Assembly (NCBI RefSeq): GCF_001570585.1
Contig: NZ_BBXF01000001.1
Span: 1,357,691 to 1,421,690, forward strand
Length of the DNA stretch: 64,000 nt
Reading direction: 5' to 3'
From: Herbidospora daliensis
GTDB lineage: Bacteria; Actinomycetota; Actinomycetes; Streptosporangiales; Streptosporangiaceae
In this document: in pieces, positions 17,663 to 26,604 of the stretch
How the letters are laid out: each line of letters starts with the position of its first letter
Numbering within the stretch: position 1 is the stretch's first letter
Position numbers and translations under genes: made by a program
Notes under the pieces: generated by a model
The model's input: the letters and a program-made list of their open reading frames with translations, nothing else
Databases searched by the model: none
What the model was told of the DNA's origin: nothing

Positions 17663-17687
17663 ACATTGTCTCCCCTAGAGACGATGT
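17663..17687. promoter_or_regulatory. Operator-like palindrome, 10-bp arms
   Basis: Arms ACATTGTCTC (17663-17672) and GAGACGATGT (17678-17687) match in 9 of 10 pairs around a 5-nt spacer. It lies 55 bp upstream of the HTH gene, just before a TATGAA box (17698-17703) that could be its -10. Autoregulation by the encoded HTH protein is a reasonable guess. Confidence 0.55.
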
Positions 17688-17741
17688 TCCGTCGTGGTAT
17701 GAAGTGACGCACCAGGAGGCCCACAGACGAGTTGAGGCACC

Positions 17742-18122
17742 ATGACCGAGCGATACCTCGGCGTTCTCGGCATCGGCGAGGCGCTGGGGGTGAGCCGGCA
17801 CGCGGTGCACAAGTGGCGGGCCCGCCACCCCGCAGGCTCCGCCCACCCCTTCCCCGACCCTGACGCCGAGATCGACGGCGCCCCCGGCTGGCGCCCCGAC
17901 CGTCTCGGCGAGATCGTGCGCTGGCGTGAGAGCCTGCCCGGCCGCGGCGCCGGCGGAGGGCGCCCGTCCGCGGCCCGGCAGGACTACCTGAAGGCGGCCG
18001 CCGAACGCGGCCTCGACCGTGACGAGGCGCTGCGGGCCCTCGTGACGTTCACCGAAGAGTTCCCCGAGATGACCGAGCCGGAGATCTGCGCCTGGCTCAT
18101 CGAGAGCTGGCGTCCCTTCTAG
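17742..18122 (+). CDS. Helix-turn-helix DNA-binding protein (126 aa)
   Basis: The N-terminal 30 residues, GVLGIGEALGVSRHAVHKWRAR, form a MerR/excisionase-like helix-turn-helix, followed by a Pro-rich hinge with the WRPDRLGEIVRWRESLPG segment common in actinomycete HTH proteins. The C-terminal half is helical and acidic. GAGG lies 5 nt before the ATG. A short in-frame GTG reading just upstream ends on the start codon and may be chance. It precedes a serine hydrolase by 17 nt and may form an operon with it. Confidence 0.8.
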   Translation: MTERYLGVLGIGEALGVSRHAVHKWRARHPAGSAHPFPDPDAEIDGAPGWRPDRLGEIVRWRESLPGRGAGGGRPSAARQDYLKAAAERGLDRDEALRALVTFTEEFPEMTEPEICAWLIESWRPF

Positions 18123-18139
18123 CCGTAAGGCGATGACGC

Positions 18140-19255
18140 ATGCCCCTCAACGGCACGACCGCACCCGGATTCGAACCCGTCCGCGACGCGTTCGCGGCGA
18201 ACTTCGAGCACCACGACGAGATCGGCGCCGCCGTCTGCGTCTACCTCCACGGCGAGAAGGTCGTCGACCTGTGGGGCGGCGTGGCCGACCCCGAGACCGG
18301 CCGCCCCTGGACCGAGGACACCCTCCAGGTCGTCTTCTCCACCACCAAGGCGATCACCGCCGCCTGCGCCCTGCACCTGGCCGACCGCGGCCTGCTCGAC
18401 CTGGACGCCCCCGTCGCCGACTACTGGCCGGAGTTCGGCAAACCCGAGATCCCGGTACGGTGGCTGCTCACCCACCAGGCGGGCCTGGCCGCCCTCGACA
18501 AGCCGGTCACCCCCGCCGAGGCCATCGCCTGGGAGCCGGTGGTCGCCGCCCTGGAAGCCCAGCAGCCCCTCTGGACGCCGGGCACCGAGCCGGGCTACCA
18601 CGCCCACACCTTCGGCTGGCTGGTCGGCGAGGTGGTCCGCCGGGCGTCGGGGCGGACGCTGGGGACCTACCTGCGCGAGGAGATCGCCGGCCCGCTCGGC
18701 CTGGACTTCTGGATCGGGCTGCCGCCTTCCGAACACCACCGCGCCGCCCGGATCGTGTCCCCGAAGATCGACCTGTCGGTCGACCCGGCGACCCTTCCGG
18801 AGGAGCTGCGCCCCTACTTCGACCCGGCGTCGCTGACGATGCGCGCCTCGATGGCGGTGACCCCGTTCCTGAACCACAACGACCCCATGGAACTGGCGGC
18901 CGAGTTCCCCGCCTCGAACGGGGCGGGCAGCGCGCGCGGGCTGGCGGGTTTCTACGCGGCCCTGCTCGACGGGCGGATCCTGAGCCCCGAACTGCTGGCC
19001 GAGGCCACGACCGAGCAGGTCGGCGGGGTCGACAAGGTGCTGCGGGTGCCGGTACGGGTGGGGCTGGGCTTCGGGCTGCCGAACCCGGACGAGTTCTGGT
19101 ACGGGCCGCGCGCCTTCGGCTTCCCCGGATATGGGGGCTCGCTGGGCTTCGCCGACCCCGACCGGGGGCTGGCCTTCGGCTACGTCATGAACCACGGACA
19201 ACATGCGGCGAACGACCGCCGCGCGGCCGACCTCGTGCGGGCCGCCTACTCGTGA
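18140..19255 (+). CDS. Serine hydrolase, beta-lactamase/EstB (family VIII esterase) type
   Basis: 371 residues. The SxxK motif STTK (Ser67, Lys70) and a Tyr in PGYHAHTFGW match the class C beta-lactamase-related esterases; the third motif is GYGGSLGF near the C-terminus. No signal peptide, so a cytoplasmic esterase or lactamhydrolase is more likely than a resistance enzyme. It follows the HTH gene by 17 nt and is convergent with nrdJ across a strong terminator. Confidence 0.87.
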   Translation: MPLNGTTAPGFEPVRDAFAANFEHHDEIGAAVCVYLHGEKVVDLWGGVADPETGRPWTEDTLQVVFSTTKAITAACALHLADRGLLDLDAPVADYWPEFGKPEIPVRWLLTHQAGLAALDKPVTPAEAIAWEPVVAALEAQQPLWTPGTEPGYHAHTFGWLVGEVVRRASGRTLGTYLREEIAGPLGLDFWIGLPPSEHHRAARIVSPKIDLSVDPATLPEELRPYFDPASLTMRASMAVTPFLNHNDPMELAAEFPASNGAGSARGLAGFYAALLDGRILSPELLAEATTEQVGGVDKVLRVPVRVGLGFGLPNPDEFWYGPRAFGFPGYGGSLGFADPDRGLAFGYVMNHGQHAANDRRAADLVRAAYS

Positions 19256-19327
19256 CGGCGGCCCGGTGGGCGCGGCCGGGTGGCGCCGGTTGCGGCCCCG
19301 GCCTCGGCCTCGGTCGGTGCCGGGGTG

Positions 19328-19346
19328 GGCGGAGCCGTAACGGAGA
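19328..19346. repeat. Dispersed 19-bp repeat, copy 1
   Basis: GGCGGAGCCGTAACGGAGA occurs here and, identical, at 54358-54376. Both copies lie in G-rich spacer between the end of a plus-strand gene and the end of a minus-strand gene. Short dispersed element of unknown role. Confidence 0.55.
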
Positions 19347-19351
19347 AAAGA

Positions 19352-19386
19352 AGATCTCCCGGGCCTTCACTCGGCCCGGGAGATCT
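19352..19386. terminator. Strong bidirectional hairpin terminator
   Basis: Perfect 14-bp arms AGATCTCCCGGGCC (19352-19365) and GGCCCGGGAGATCT (19373-19386) around a 7-nt loop, between the serine hydrolase and nrdJ stops. It lies 6 nt past the nrdJ stop codon. Confidence 0.85.
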
Positions 19387-19391
19387 CGGGA

Positions 19392-22214
19392 TCAGCTGCA
19401 GCCGCTGGTGCTGCCGCAGCCTTCGCAGACGTAGCAGCTACCGGCCGGACGCATCTTCGTGCCGCAGGTCATGCACAGCGGCGCGTCGGCGGTGAAGCCC
19501 TGGTGGCCTTCGAGGTGGCCCTCCGACGAGGCCCTGACCGGCTCGGCGATCGGGACCGGCTTGGTCACCGGCGGCTCGATCGGGGCCGACTGGGCCAGCG
19601 CCGCGGTGTCGAGCTGGGCGGCCGGGTCTTCGCCGCGCTGCTGCGCGGCGCGCTCCGACGCCGAGAAGATGCCCAGGGCGGCCCGGTCTTCGTAGGCCAG
19701 GTGGTCGAGGGCCAGGCGGCGGAAGATGTAGTCCATCACCGACTGGGCCATGCGGACGTCGGGGTCGTCGGTCATGCCGGCCGGCTCGAAGCGCATGTTG
19801 ACGAACTTCTGCACGTAAGTGTCGAGCGGCACGCCGTACTGGAGACCGATCGAGATCGCCACGGAGAAGGCGTCCATGACGCCCGCGAGGGTCGAGCCCT
19901 GCTTGGACATCTTCAGGAAGACCTCGCCGAGACCGTCGTCGGGGTAGGACGACGCGGTCATGTAGCCCTTCGCGCCGCCGACCGTGAAGCGGGTCGTGAT
20001 GCTCGGGCGGCTGTTCGGCATGCGGCGGCGGGTCGGGCGGGAGACCTCGATGACCTTGGTCTCGGGCTCGGCGACGACCGCGGCCTCTTCGGTCTTCTTG
20101 CTGCCGCCCGCCGACAGCGGCTGGCCGACCTTGCAGTTGTCGCGGTAGACGGCCAGGGCCTTCAGGCCGAGCCGCCAGCCCTCGAGGTAGACCTGCTCGA
20201 TGTCGTCGATCGTCGCCGACTCGGGCAGGTTGACCGTCTTGGAGATCGCGCCCGACAGGAACGGCTGGGTCGCGGCCATCATCCGGACGTGGCCCATGGG
20301 CGCGATCGCCCGCTCGCCCATCGCGCAGTCGAACACCTCGTAGTGGGCCTCCTTGAGACCGGGGGCGCCGACCACGTGGGAGTTCTGCGCGATGTACTCG
20401 ACGATCGCCTCGACCTGCTCCTCCTGGTAACCCAGCTGACGCAGGGCCCGGGGGATGGTCTGGTTGACGATCTGCATCGAGCCGCCGCCGACGAGCTTCT
20501 TGAACTTGACCAGGGCCAGGTCGGGCTCGATGCCGGTGGTGTCGCAGTCCATCATCAGGCCGATGGTGCCGGTCGGGGCGAGCAGCGACGCCTGGGCGTT
20601 GCGCCAGCCGTTCTTCTCGCCCAGCTTGAGGCACTCCTGCCACTGCTTGGTGGCCTCGGTGTGGATCGCCTTGTCCATCGCGTCGACGGTGCGCACCGCG
20701 TCGTTGGCCGCGGCGTGCTTGCGCATGACCCGCTTGTGCGGCTCGGCGTTGCGCTCGTATCCGTCGTACGCCCCCACGATGCCCGCCAGCTCGGCGCTGC
20801 GGCGGTAGGACACCCCGGTCATCAGCGACGTGATCGCCCCGGCGATGGCCCGGCCGCCGTCGGAGTCGTAGGCGTGGCCGGTGGCCATCAGCAGCGCGCC
20901 CAGGTTGGCGTAGCCGATGCCGAGCTGCCGGTAGGCGCGGGTGGTCTCGCCGATCTTCTCGGTCGGGAAGTCGGCGAAGGTGATCGAGATGTCCATCGCG
21001 GTGATGATCAGCTCGGTCAGCTTGACGAACCGCGCGATGTCGAAGGCGTCGTCGTCGGTGAGGAACTTCAGCAGGTTGATCGACGCCAGGTTGCACGAGG
21101 AGTTGTCGAGGTGGACGTACTCCGAGCAGGGGTTGGACGCGGTGATGCGGCCGGTCTCGGGGCAGGTGTGCCAGTCGTTGATCGTGTCGTCGTACTGGAC
21201 GCCCGGGTCGGCGCACTCCCACGCCGCCTTGGCCATCTTGCGGAAAAGGTCCTTGGCGTCGATCTCCTCGATGACCTCATGGGTGAGGCGGGCGCGCAGG
21301 CCGAACTTCCCGCCGGTCTCGACCTGGCGCATGAACTCGTCGCTGACGCGGACCGAGTTGTTGGCGTTCTGGTACTGCACCGACACGATGTCCTTGCCGC
21401 CCAGGTCCATGTCGAACCCGGCGTCGCGGAGGGCGCGGATCTTGTCCTCCTCACGCGCCTTCGTCTCGATGAACTCCTCGATGTCGGGGTGGTCGACGTC
21501 GAGCACGACCATCTTGGCCGCCCGGCGGGTCGCCCCGCCCGACTTGATGGTTCCCGCCGACGCGTCGGCGCCCCGCATGAAGGACACGGGCCCGCTGGCC
21601 GTGCCGCCCGAGGAGAGCAGTTCCTTCGAGGAGCGGATGCGGGACAGGTTCACACCCGAGCCCGAACCGCCCTTGAAGATCACGCCCTCTTCCTTGTACC
21701 AGTCGAGGATCGACTCCATGGTGTCGTCGACGGCCAGGATGAAACAGGCGCTGACCTGCTGCGGCGACAGGGTGCCGACGTTGAACCACACGGGCGAGTT
21801 GAACGCGAACAGCTGGTGGACCAGCGCGTGCTTCAGCTCGTGGTCGAAGATCTCGGCGTCTTCGTCGCTGGCGAAGTAGCCGTTCTCGACGCCGGTACGC
21901 GTGTAGACCCCCGTCACCCGGTCGACGAGCTGCTTCAGGCTCCACTCGCGCTGCGGCGTGCCGAGCGCGCCGCGGAAGTACTTGGTGGTCACGATGTTGG
22001 CCGCGTTGACCGACCAGGCCGCCGGGAACTCGACCCCGCGCTGCTCGAAGTTGACCGAGCCGTCGCGCCAGTTGGTCATGACGACGTCACGGCGCTCCCA
22101 CTCCACCGCGTCATAGGGGTGGACGCCCTCGGTGGTGAAGATCCGCTTCACCTTCAGCCCCTTGGCCCGCCCACGCCGTGCGCGCGTGGATGTGCCGTTG
22201 ACCGTCTCCGTCAT
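19392..22214 (-). CDS. nrdJ: Adenosylcobalamin-dependent (class II) ribonucleotide reductase
   Basis: 940 residues, about the usual length for actinobacterial NrdJ. It reduces ribonucleotides to deoxyribonucleotides with coenzyme B12, without oxygen dependence. Motifs include [20 protein letters not shown] of the active site, the glycyl-loop-type [17 protein letters not shown] segment, and a C-terminal cysteine cluster ([16 protein letters not shown] and a final GCS) that serves as thioredoxin-reducible and zinc-binding tail. The ATG overlaps the nrdR stop by 4 bp. Expression should be governed by NrdR through the boxes upstream of nrdR. No intein is evident. Confidence 0.96.
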   Translation of the reverse strand: MTETVNGTSTRARRGRAKGLKVKRIFTTEGVHPYDAVEWERRDVVMTNWRDGSVNFEQRGVEFPAAWSVNAANIVTTKYFRGALGTPQREWSLKQLVDRVTGVYTRTGVENGYFASDEDAEIFDHELKHALVHQLFAFNSPVWFNVGTLSPQQVSACFILAVDDTMESILDWYKEEGVIFKGGSGSGVNLSRIRSSKELLSSGGTASGPVSFMRGADASAGTIKSGGATRRAAKMVVLDVDHPDIEEFIETKAREEDKIRALRDAGFDMDLGGKDIVSVQYQNANNSVRVSDEFMRQVETGGKFGLRARLTHEVIEEIDAKDLFRKMAKAAWECADPGVQYDDTINDWHTCPETGRITASNPCSEYVHLDNSSCNLASINLLKFLTDDDAFDIARFVKLTELIITAMDISITFADFPTEKIGETTRAYRQLGIGYANLGALLMATGHAYDSDGGRAIAGAITSLMTGVSYRRSAELAGIVGAYDGYERNAEPHKRVMRKHAAANDAVRTVDAMDKAIHTEATKQWQECLKLGEKNGWRNAQASLLAPTGTIGLMMDCDTTGIEPDLALVKFKKLVGGGSMQIVNQTIPRALRQLGYQEEQVEAIVEYIAQNSHVVGAPGLKEAHYEVFDCAMGERAIAPMGHVRMMAATQPFLSGAISKTVNLPESATIDDIEQVYLEGWRLGLKALAVYRDNCKVGQPLSAGGSKKTEEAAVVAEPETKVIEVSRPTRRRMPNSRPSITTRFTVGGAKGYMTASSYPDDGLGEVFLKMSKQGSTLAGVMDAFSVAISIGLQYGVPLDTYVQKFVNMRFEPAGMTDDPDVRMAQSVMDYIFRRLALDHLAYEDRAALGIFSASERAAQQRGEDPAAQLDTAALAQSAPIEPPVTKPVPIAEPVRASSEGHLEGHQGFTADAPLCMTCGTKMRPAGSCYVCEGCGSTSGCS

Positions 22215-22669
22215 GACTCCCCCTTGGCATGTGCCTTGAGTTGCTGGATCTCTGCCTCGAAGTCGGCGAGGGTCTCGAACCCCCGGTAGACCGAGGCGAA
22301 ACGTAGATAAGCCACCTCATCGAGGTCGCGCAGCGGCCCGAGGACCGCGACGCCGACCTGGTGGGCGGGGATCTCGGCGACACCGGACGAACGGATGCTC
22401 TCCTCGACCCTCTGCCCGAGCTGCGCGAGCGAGTCCTCACTGACGGGCCGCCCCTGGCAGGCCCGCCGGACCCCGGCGATGACCTTCTCCCTGGAGAAGG
22501 CCTCGGTCACCCCGCTGCGTTTGCTCACCATCAGCAGGACCGTCTCCTGCGTGGTGAAGCGCCTCCCGCATTCGGAACAGGTGCGCCGGCGGCGAATCGC
22601 CCCGCCGTCTTCCGTCGACCGGCTGTCGACGACCCGGGTGTCGGGATGACGGCAGAACGGGCAATGCAC
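22211..22669 (-). CDS. nrdR: Transcriptional repressor NrdR
   Basis: 152 residues. The N-terminal zinc ribbon [17 protein letters not shown] and [10 protein letters not shown] is followed by the ATP-cone domain, starting [16 protein letters not shown]. NrdR represses ribonucleotide reductase genes when dATP is high. Translationally coupled to nrdJ (4-bp overlap). Two NrdR boxes lie 68-115 bp upstream, so the operon is autoregulated. Confidence 0.97.
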   Translation of the reverse strand: MHCPFCRHPDTRVVDSRSTEDGGAIRRRRTCSECGRRFTTQETVLLMVSKRSGVTEAFSREKVIAGVRRACQGRPVSEDSLAQLGQRVEESIRSSGVAEIPAHQVGVAVLGPLRDLDEVAYLRFASVYRGFETLADFEAEIQQLKAHAKGES

Positions 22670-22736
22670 GCCGTCGCCTCCTCACTGACCAGACGCTCGC
22701 GCACGCCCCCACATGTGATGAGGTGCGGCAAAGGAA

Positions 22737-22752
22737 ACACAATCTATGGTTC
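22737..22752. promoter_or_regulatory. NrdR box 1
   Basis: ACACAATCTATGGTTC fits the actinobacterial NrdR box pattern (acaCwATATmTwGtgt) with a few mismatches. Its centre is 32 bp, three helical turns, from that of box 2, the usual NrdR arrangement. Confidence 0.65.
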
Positions 22753-22768
22753 GCTCAGTTGACCACGA

Positions 22769-22784
22769 CCACTAGATGTTGTGG
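22769..22784. promoter_or_regulatory. NrdR box 2
   Basis: CCACTAGATGTTGTGG is a good near-palindromic NrdR box. It is upstream of nrdR and in phase with box 1. Confidence 0.75.
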
Positions 22785-22845
22785 TTCCCCAACCCTAGAA
22801 GTGAGTCCCCTAGATCGCAACTCAAACAACACGCCCCTCAGGGGC

Positions 22846-24597
22846 CTACTGACCTGGGACGTCTCGGGGGAGGTAGAGCGTCGTGCCTGGCCGGATGAGG
22901 GGATCGGGTAAGCCGTTCAAATCCATGATCTCGCGAACGAGGACCCCTGCGTCGCGGCCATCGCCGGATGACGTGGCGATGCCCCAGAGGGTGTCGCCCT
23001 CCTGAACGGTGACCGTGGGCAACCCTTCTACGGGGCGGGTGGTGGACGCGGTCACGGCAGCCCGCGTGCCCAGCCAGAGCACGGCCAAACTCAACGCGGC
23101 GATGAGCGCCACCAGCACGATCCTGCCCCGCCTGGTCAGGCGGAGGGGCGGCGTTCCTTCTCTGCCTGTACGGGGGCCTGCGGAGTGGGGCGGGCGTCTG
23201 ACGTCGCCCCATCGGGTGAGCGCTTGCGGGGCGTGGATGCGGTCCTGCCCGGGAGGGCGGCCTGCCTCCTCCCGGGTGGAGGGCCCAGAACGGCCGATGA
23301 CTTCGTCAAGCGTGCCAACCCTGGCATGGCCTGCGGCTACCTCACGGGCGGAGACCTCATTGGCCCCATCACGAACGCGGACCCGATCGCGACCGGCAGG
23401 CCCGGCGAGGCCTGCGGCTCCAGAACCATCAACCCCAGAGCTCCCAGCAGAAGAACTGTCGCGCGCCCGGATGTCTTTGCCGGAGAAGCCGTTACCTCCG
23501 AGTGCGCCCTTGCCGTCAGAGAGGCGCATACCTCCGAACGGTCGAACAATGCCGACGACCAGGCGATCAGCGATGCGAGAAATGACGGATCTGCTCAGCG
23601 TGTCGCGGCCGGCGACTTCAGCCTGGGGAAGACCCTCAGCCGGAGGAGCCATCCGACGCCCCGCATTTGAAGAAGTCTGCGCACAGCGGACACGAGGACT
23701 GGCGTCGTCACCCGCCCGCCGGCCTGATTCGGGGCGTCTGGCATCGGCCACATCGATCGGCTTACGCGGATCCCGGTCGAGACGATTCCGAGAATCGGCT
23801 TGCCCCTGCGATTTCCGCCCTGAACTGGACCTTCTCTTCCCATCGCGCTTCTGACCCACGCGAGTCTCCGAGCCTCGCCTTGGCCCTACCTGCCCGACCG
23901 AATCTTGCCCCCACGTGCCCGAAGCCGCCGCACCCTGCCAGGAATCCGCGTGATCATCTGAATTCCGCGATGGACCTAGATGCGCGGGCGAATTGCGCCA
24001 TGGACCGGACCGAACCACTGAACTCAGCCCTGAGCCCGCTCGACCATCCGCCTCTCGCCCTTCACCTGGACGCGGGCATGTGTCAGGCCACAGGGCGGGC
24101 CGAACCACCGGACTCGGCTTTGCGATCGTTTGGGCACCTCGTGCTTCACCCGGACCCGTGCGCACGTCCGGCCACGGGCCGGGCCGAACCGCCATACCCA
24201 GCCCTGAGCCCGCTCGACCATCCAAATTTCGCCCTTCACCTGGACGCGGGCGTGCGTCAGACCACAGAGCGGGCCGAACCACCGGACTCGGCTTCGAGCT
24301 CGTTCGGGCATCCGAATTTCGCTCTTCGCTCGGGCACCTGGGCACGTCTTGTGCCGTGCCGGACTGAACTGCCGAGCCCTGCCTCGGTACTGTCCGGCCT
24401 GACCCCGTATTCGTCGGCGAGCTTGGCCGTGGACTCGAGTCGTTCTCGGAATCTCCGGTCGGTGGCGCCGGGACCAGAGTGAGGTGGCCGCGCCTTATAT
24501 GGGGGTGTTCCGCCGGGCGCGGATCCGCAGCCCTCGGCGGGCGAGTGTTCGAGTGTGTGAGTGGAGTCGTAGGGGTGTCCTTCTGCGTGGGCTTCAT
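22846..24597 (-). CDS. SOS-linked LysM-domain membrane protein with long repetitive N-terminal region
   Basis: 583 residues from ATG 24597, preceded by GAGGAGG at 7-nt spacing. The first 480 residues are low-complexity, rich in Pro, Arg, Ser and Gly, with two copies of a 58-residue repeat (KPSPVVRPALW, PRPGEGR, DGRAGSGL). A basic stretch RLTRRGR leads into one membrane helix (LVALIAALSLAVLWLG), and the last 55 residues form a LysM domain (VQEGDTLWGIA, LNGLPDPLIRPGTTLYLP) placed outside. The position divergent from lexA is that of Rv2719c/ChiZ of mycobacteria and DivS of corynebacteria, SOS-induced division inhibitors, but those are far shorter. Tandem SOS-like boxes lie 50-81 bp upstream. An SOS-controlled division or cell-wall factor is inferred. 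Confidence 0.82.
   Translation of the reverse strand: MKPTQKDTPTTPLTHSNTRPPRAADPRPAEHPHIRRGHLTLVPAPPTGDSENDSSPRPSSPTNTGSGRTVPRQGSAVQSGTAQDVPRCPSEERNSDARTSSKPSPVVRPALWSDARPRPGEGRNLDGRAGSGLGMAVRPGPWPDVRTGPGEARGAQTIAKPSPVVRPALWPDTCPRPGEGREADGRAGSGLSSVVRSGPWRNSPAHLGPSRNSDDHADSWQGAAASGTWGQDSVGQVGPRRGSETRVGQKRDGKRRSSSGRKSQGQADSRNRLDRDPRKPIDVADARRPESGRRAGDDASPRVRCAQTSSNAGRRMAPPAEGLPQAEVAGRDTLSRSVISRIADRLVVGIVRPFGGMRLSDGKGALGGNGFSGKDIRARDSSSAGSSGVDGSGAAGLAGPAGRDRVRVRDGANEVSAREVAAGHARVGTLDEVIGRSGPSTREEAGRPPGQDRIHAPQALTRWGDVRRPPHSAGPRTGREGTPPLRLTRRGRIVLVALIAALSLAVLWLGTRAAVTASTTRPVEGLPTVTVQEGDTLWGIATSSGDGRDAGVLVREIMDLNGLPDPLIRPGTTLYLPRDVPGQ
24020..24345. repeat. 174-bp (58-codon) direct repeats inside the LysM gene
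   Basis: The segment beginning GCCCTGAGCCCGCTCGACCA at 24027 recurs at 24201, an offset of 174 bp, with further similarity across each unit (GCCCTTCACCTGGACGCGGGC, GGGCCGAACCACCGGACTCGG). The length is a multiple of three, so reading frame is kept. Confidence 0.75.
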
Positions 24598-24646
24598 CGT
24601 GAACCTCCTCGACTGCCCTGCAAGAAGGGAAGAAAGATCGCGCAAA

Positions 24647-24662
24647 TCGAACACGATGTCGA
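24647..24662. promoter_or_regulatory. SOS box-like site 1 (LysM side)
   Basis: TCGAACACGATGTCGA keeps the left half-site TCGAAC of the actinobacterial LexA box (TCGAACrnnyGTTCGA) and a partial right half. It abuts site 2 with no gap. Confidence 0.45.
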
Positions 24663-24678
24663 TCGAACTCCCGTACGA
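24663..24678. promoter_or_regulatory. SOS box-like site 2 (LysM side)
   Basis: TCGAACTCCCGTACGA has both half-sites of the LexA box with one mismatch in the right half. Lies 66 bp upstream of the LysM start and directly adjoins site 1. Confidence 0.65.
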
Positions 24679-24714
24679 TGTTGTACACCACGCCACCGAC
24701 GTTTTCGAGGGCAA

Positions 24715-24730
24715 TCGAACAACTGTTTGA
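24715..24730. promoter_or_regulatory. SOS box (lexA side)
   Basis: TCGAACAACTGTTTGA matches the actinobacterial LexA box with one mismatch. It is 67 bp upstream of the lexA start, which supports the expected autoregulation. Confidence 0.85.
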
Positions 24731-24797
24731 TATTGATCTTGAATCGCGGTAGCGTCGCTCTGTGCGACGCGAGGAACACGGATTGGGAGGTGCCCAG

Positions 24798-25517
24798 GTG
24801 AACAACGACGGGCTGGCCGGCCAGCGCGACGAGAGCGTGAGCGATCTGGCGGTTCGCCGCCGCGACTCGCTCGGGCTCACCCCCAGGCAGCGCAAGATCC
24901 TGGAGGTGATCCGCGACTCGGTCCAGCAGCGGGGCTACCCACCGTCGATGCGCGAGATCGGTGAGGCGGTGCAGCTCACGAGCACGTCGAGTGTGTCCCA
25001 CCAGCTCACCGCCCTTCAGCGCAAGGGCTACCTGCGGCGCGACCCCCATCGCCCGCGCGCCCTCGAGGTGCGCCTGCCCGGCGAGCCGGTTCTCTGGGTC
25101 GACCCCGACGCCGCCGTGGAAGACTCCGCTTTCAACCGCCCGACGGCGGCCTATGTTCCCCTCGTGGGGCGCATCGCCGCAGGTGGGCCGATCCTGGCCG
25201 AGCAGAACCTCGAAGACGTCTTCGCGTTGCCGAAGCAGCTCGTCGGCGAGGGCACCCTGTTCCTCCTCCAGGTCTCGGGTGACTCGATGATCGAAGCCGC
25301 CATCGCCGACGGCGACTGGGTGGTCGTCCGCCAGCAGCCGGTCGCCGACAACGGCGACATCGTCGCCGCGATGATCGACGGCGAGGCGACCGTGAAGACC
25401 TTCAAGCGCAAAGACGGCCACGTCTGGCTGGTCCCCCACAACCCCAACTACGAGCCGATCCCGGGCGACGAGGCGACCGTCCTCGGCAAGGTGACGGCGG
25501 TCCTCCGCAAGCTCTAG
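24798..25517 (+). CDS. lexA: SOS repressor LexA
   Basis: 239 residues. Winged helix ([23 protein letters not shown]) followed by the S24 self-cleavage domain. The scissile Ala-Gly is in RIAAGGP (128/129), Ser163 is in SGDSM, and Lys200 in ATVK. GTG 24798 is chosen because GGGAGG lies 7 nt upstream; an earlier GTG at 24762 is in frame but lacks such a site. LexA represses DNA-damage genes until RecA triggers self-cleavage. Divergent from the LysM gene; a strong terminator follows. Confidence 0.97.
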   Translation: MNNDGLAGQRDESVSDLAVRRRDSLGLTPRQRKILEVIRDSVQQRGYPPSMREIGEAVQLTSTSSVSHQLTALQRKGYLRRDPHRPRALEVRLPGEPVLWVDPDAAVEDSAFNRPTAAYVPLVGRIAAGGPILAEQNLEDVFALPKQLVGEGTLFLLQVSGDSMIEAAIADGDWVVVRQQPVADNGDIVAAMIDGEATVKTFKRKDGHVWLVPHNPNYEPIPGDEATVLGKVTAVLRKL

Positions 25518-25527
25518 CCACGACCTC

Positions 25528-25570
25528 TACGTTCGGGGCACCCATCCACGCGGCCGGGTGCCCCGACGTA
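25528..25570. terminator. lexA terminator hairpin
   Basis: Arms CGGGGCACCC (25534-25543) and GGGTGCCCCG (25556-25565) are perfect; the stem extends outward by TACGT/ACGTA past a single bulged T. It begins about 10 nt after the lexA stop. Confidence 0.8.
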
Positions 25571-26580
25571 TGAACGGTCCCGCTCAGGGCGACCCAGATC
25601 TACACACACTCGGCTCAGCGCAGCCCTGCCTTATGGCTCAGCGCAGCCCTGCCGTGCCCTGGCACAAGCTCGGCCTGGCAGCTGGTCGGCACCTGTACTT
25701 GGGCCAGCCCATGCTCGGCATACCTCAGCTTCGCCCAGCCCGTGCCCAGCACCTCAATCGGCCTTGTTCTGCATATCGCGGCCACCCACCCAGCTCAGGT
25801 CAGCGCGGCTCAGCCAGCCCAACCTAGGTCAGGTCAGGTCGATGCAGCGCGGCTCGGCCAGCCCACCGGTTTGACGGGCACGATCTCGGTGTCGAGGAGG
25901 TGCGTCGCTCGGCTCAGCTCATTCGCGCAGCCCACGGTAGCTCATCGCACCTCAGCACCTCCACTCGGCCCAACCCGGCTCGGCATACCTCGGATTTGCC
26001 TCACCCACACTCGGCAGGTCAATTGGCCTTGTTCCTCACATCTCGGCTCCACCCAGCCCGTTCGATGCAGCGCGGCTCGGCTAGCCCGCCGGTGGTGACG
26101 GGAACGATCTGCGCGCCGAGGCAGTCCGCCGCTCGGCTCAGTTCAGCTCAATCGCGCATCCCAGCTCGGCTGGGGTGGGGTGCCCGGTGTTTCCGCTTGG
26201 CACCCAAGCTCAGCACCCCCGGCTCGGCACCCCAGGTCGGCATCCCCAGGTCGGCATCCCCAGGTCGGCATCCCCAGGTCGGCATCCCCAGGTCGGCATC
26301 CCCAGGTCGGCGCCCCAGCTTGCCCAGTCAGCCCTGCCTGGCCCAGCCCCGCTTGACCCAGCCCCGCTTGACCCAGCCCCCTTCGGCCTCGCTTGGCCCA
26401 GCCCTGCTCGGCTCTGCTCGGCCCTGCTTCGGCCCTGCTCAGTCCAGCTGGTCCGCCTCTCTGGTCGTTCTCAGGCCGCTACAGGCCCGGCGGGCGCTCT
26501 CAAGGTCCTCCCAATGCCCCGCCCCGACCGTGGCTCAGCTCTGCCGTCGCTCTAGGGGCGGTATTGCCGATGCAGAGTGA
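25571..26580. repeat. About 1 kb repetitive non-coding spacer
   Basis: No convincing gene lies between the lexA terminator and the aminotransferase. The DNA is built of shuffled short words (GGCTCAGC, CTCGGC, CCCAGCCC). A longer duplication is visible: the stretch from TCGATGCAGCGCGGCTCGGC at 25839 to about 25929 recurs, diverged, at 26062-26154 (offset 223 bp), and AATYGGCCTTGTTC occurs at 25756 and 26021. Open frames across it have biased, repetitive translations and no ribosome-binding sites, so I treat it as non-coding. Confidence 0.7.
26234..26317. repeat. 14-bp tandem repeat, six units
   Basis: AGGTCGGCATCCCC is repeated from 26234 in exact 14-bp steps (26248, 26262, 26276, 26290); the unit at 26304 has GCGCCCC at its end. 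A degenerate copy precedes them. Two 15-bp units GCTTGACCCAGCCCC follow at 26351 and 26366. No spacers, so not a CRISPR array. Confidence 0.9.
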
Positions 26581-26604
26581 GATGTCCCGTCATACGCTGT
26601 TTGC

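Noticed and set aside
18140-19255. Serine hydrolase as an antibiotic-resistance beta-lactamase
   Set aside because: No signal peptide and an EstB-like motif set; esterase-type function is more likely.
19503-22289. 928-codon plus-strand frame opposite nrdJ
   Set aside because: Codon-phase shadow of the well-conserved nrdJ and nrdR genes; no recognisable domain.
26234-26317. Tandem 14-bp units considered as a CRISPR array
   Set aside because: Units are directly abutted with no unique spacers and no cas genes are nearby.
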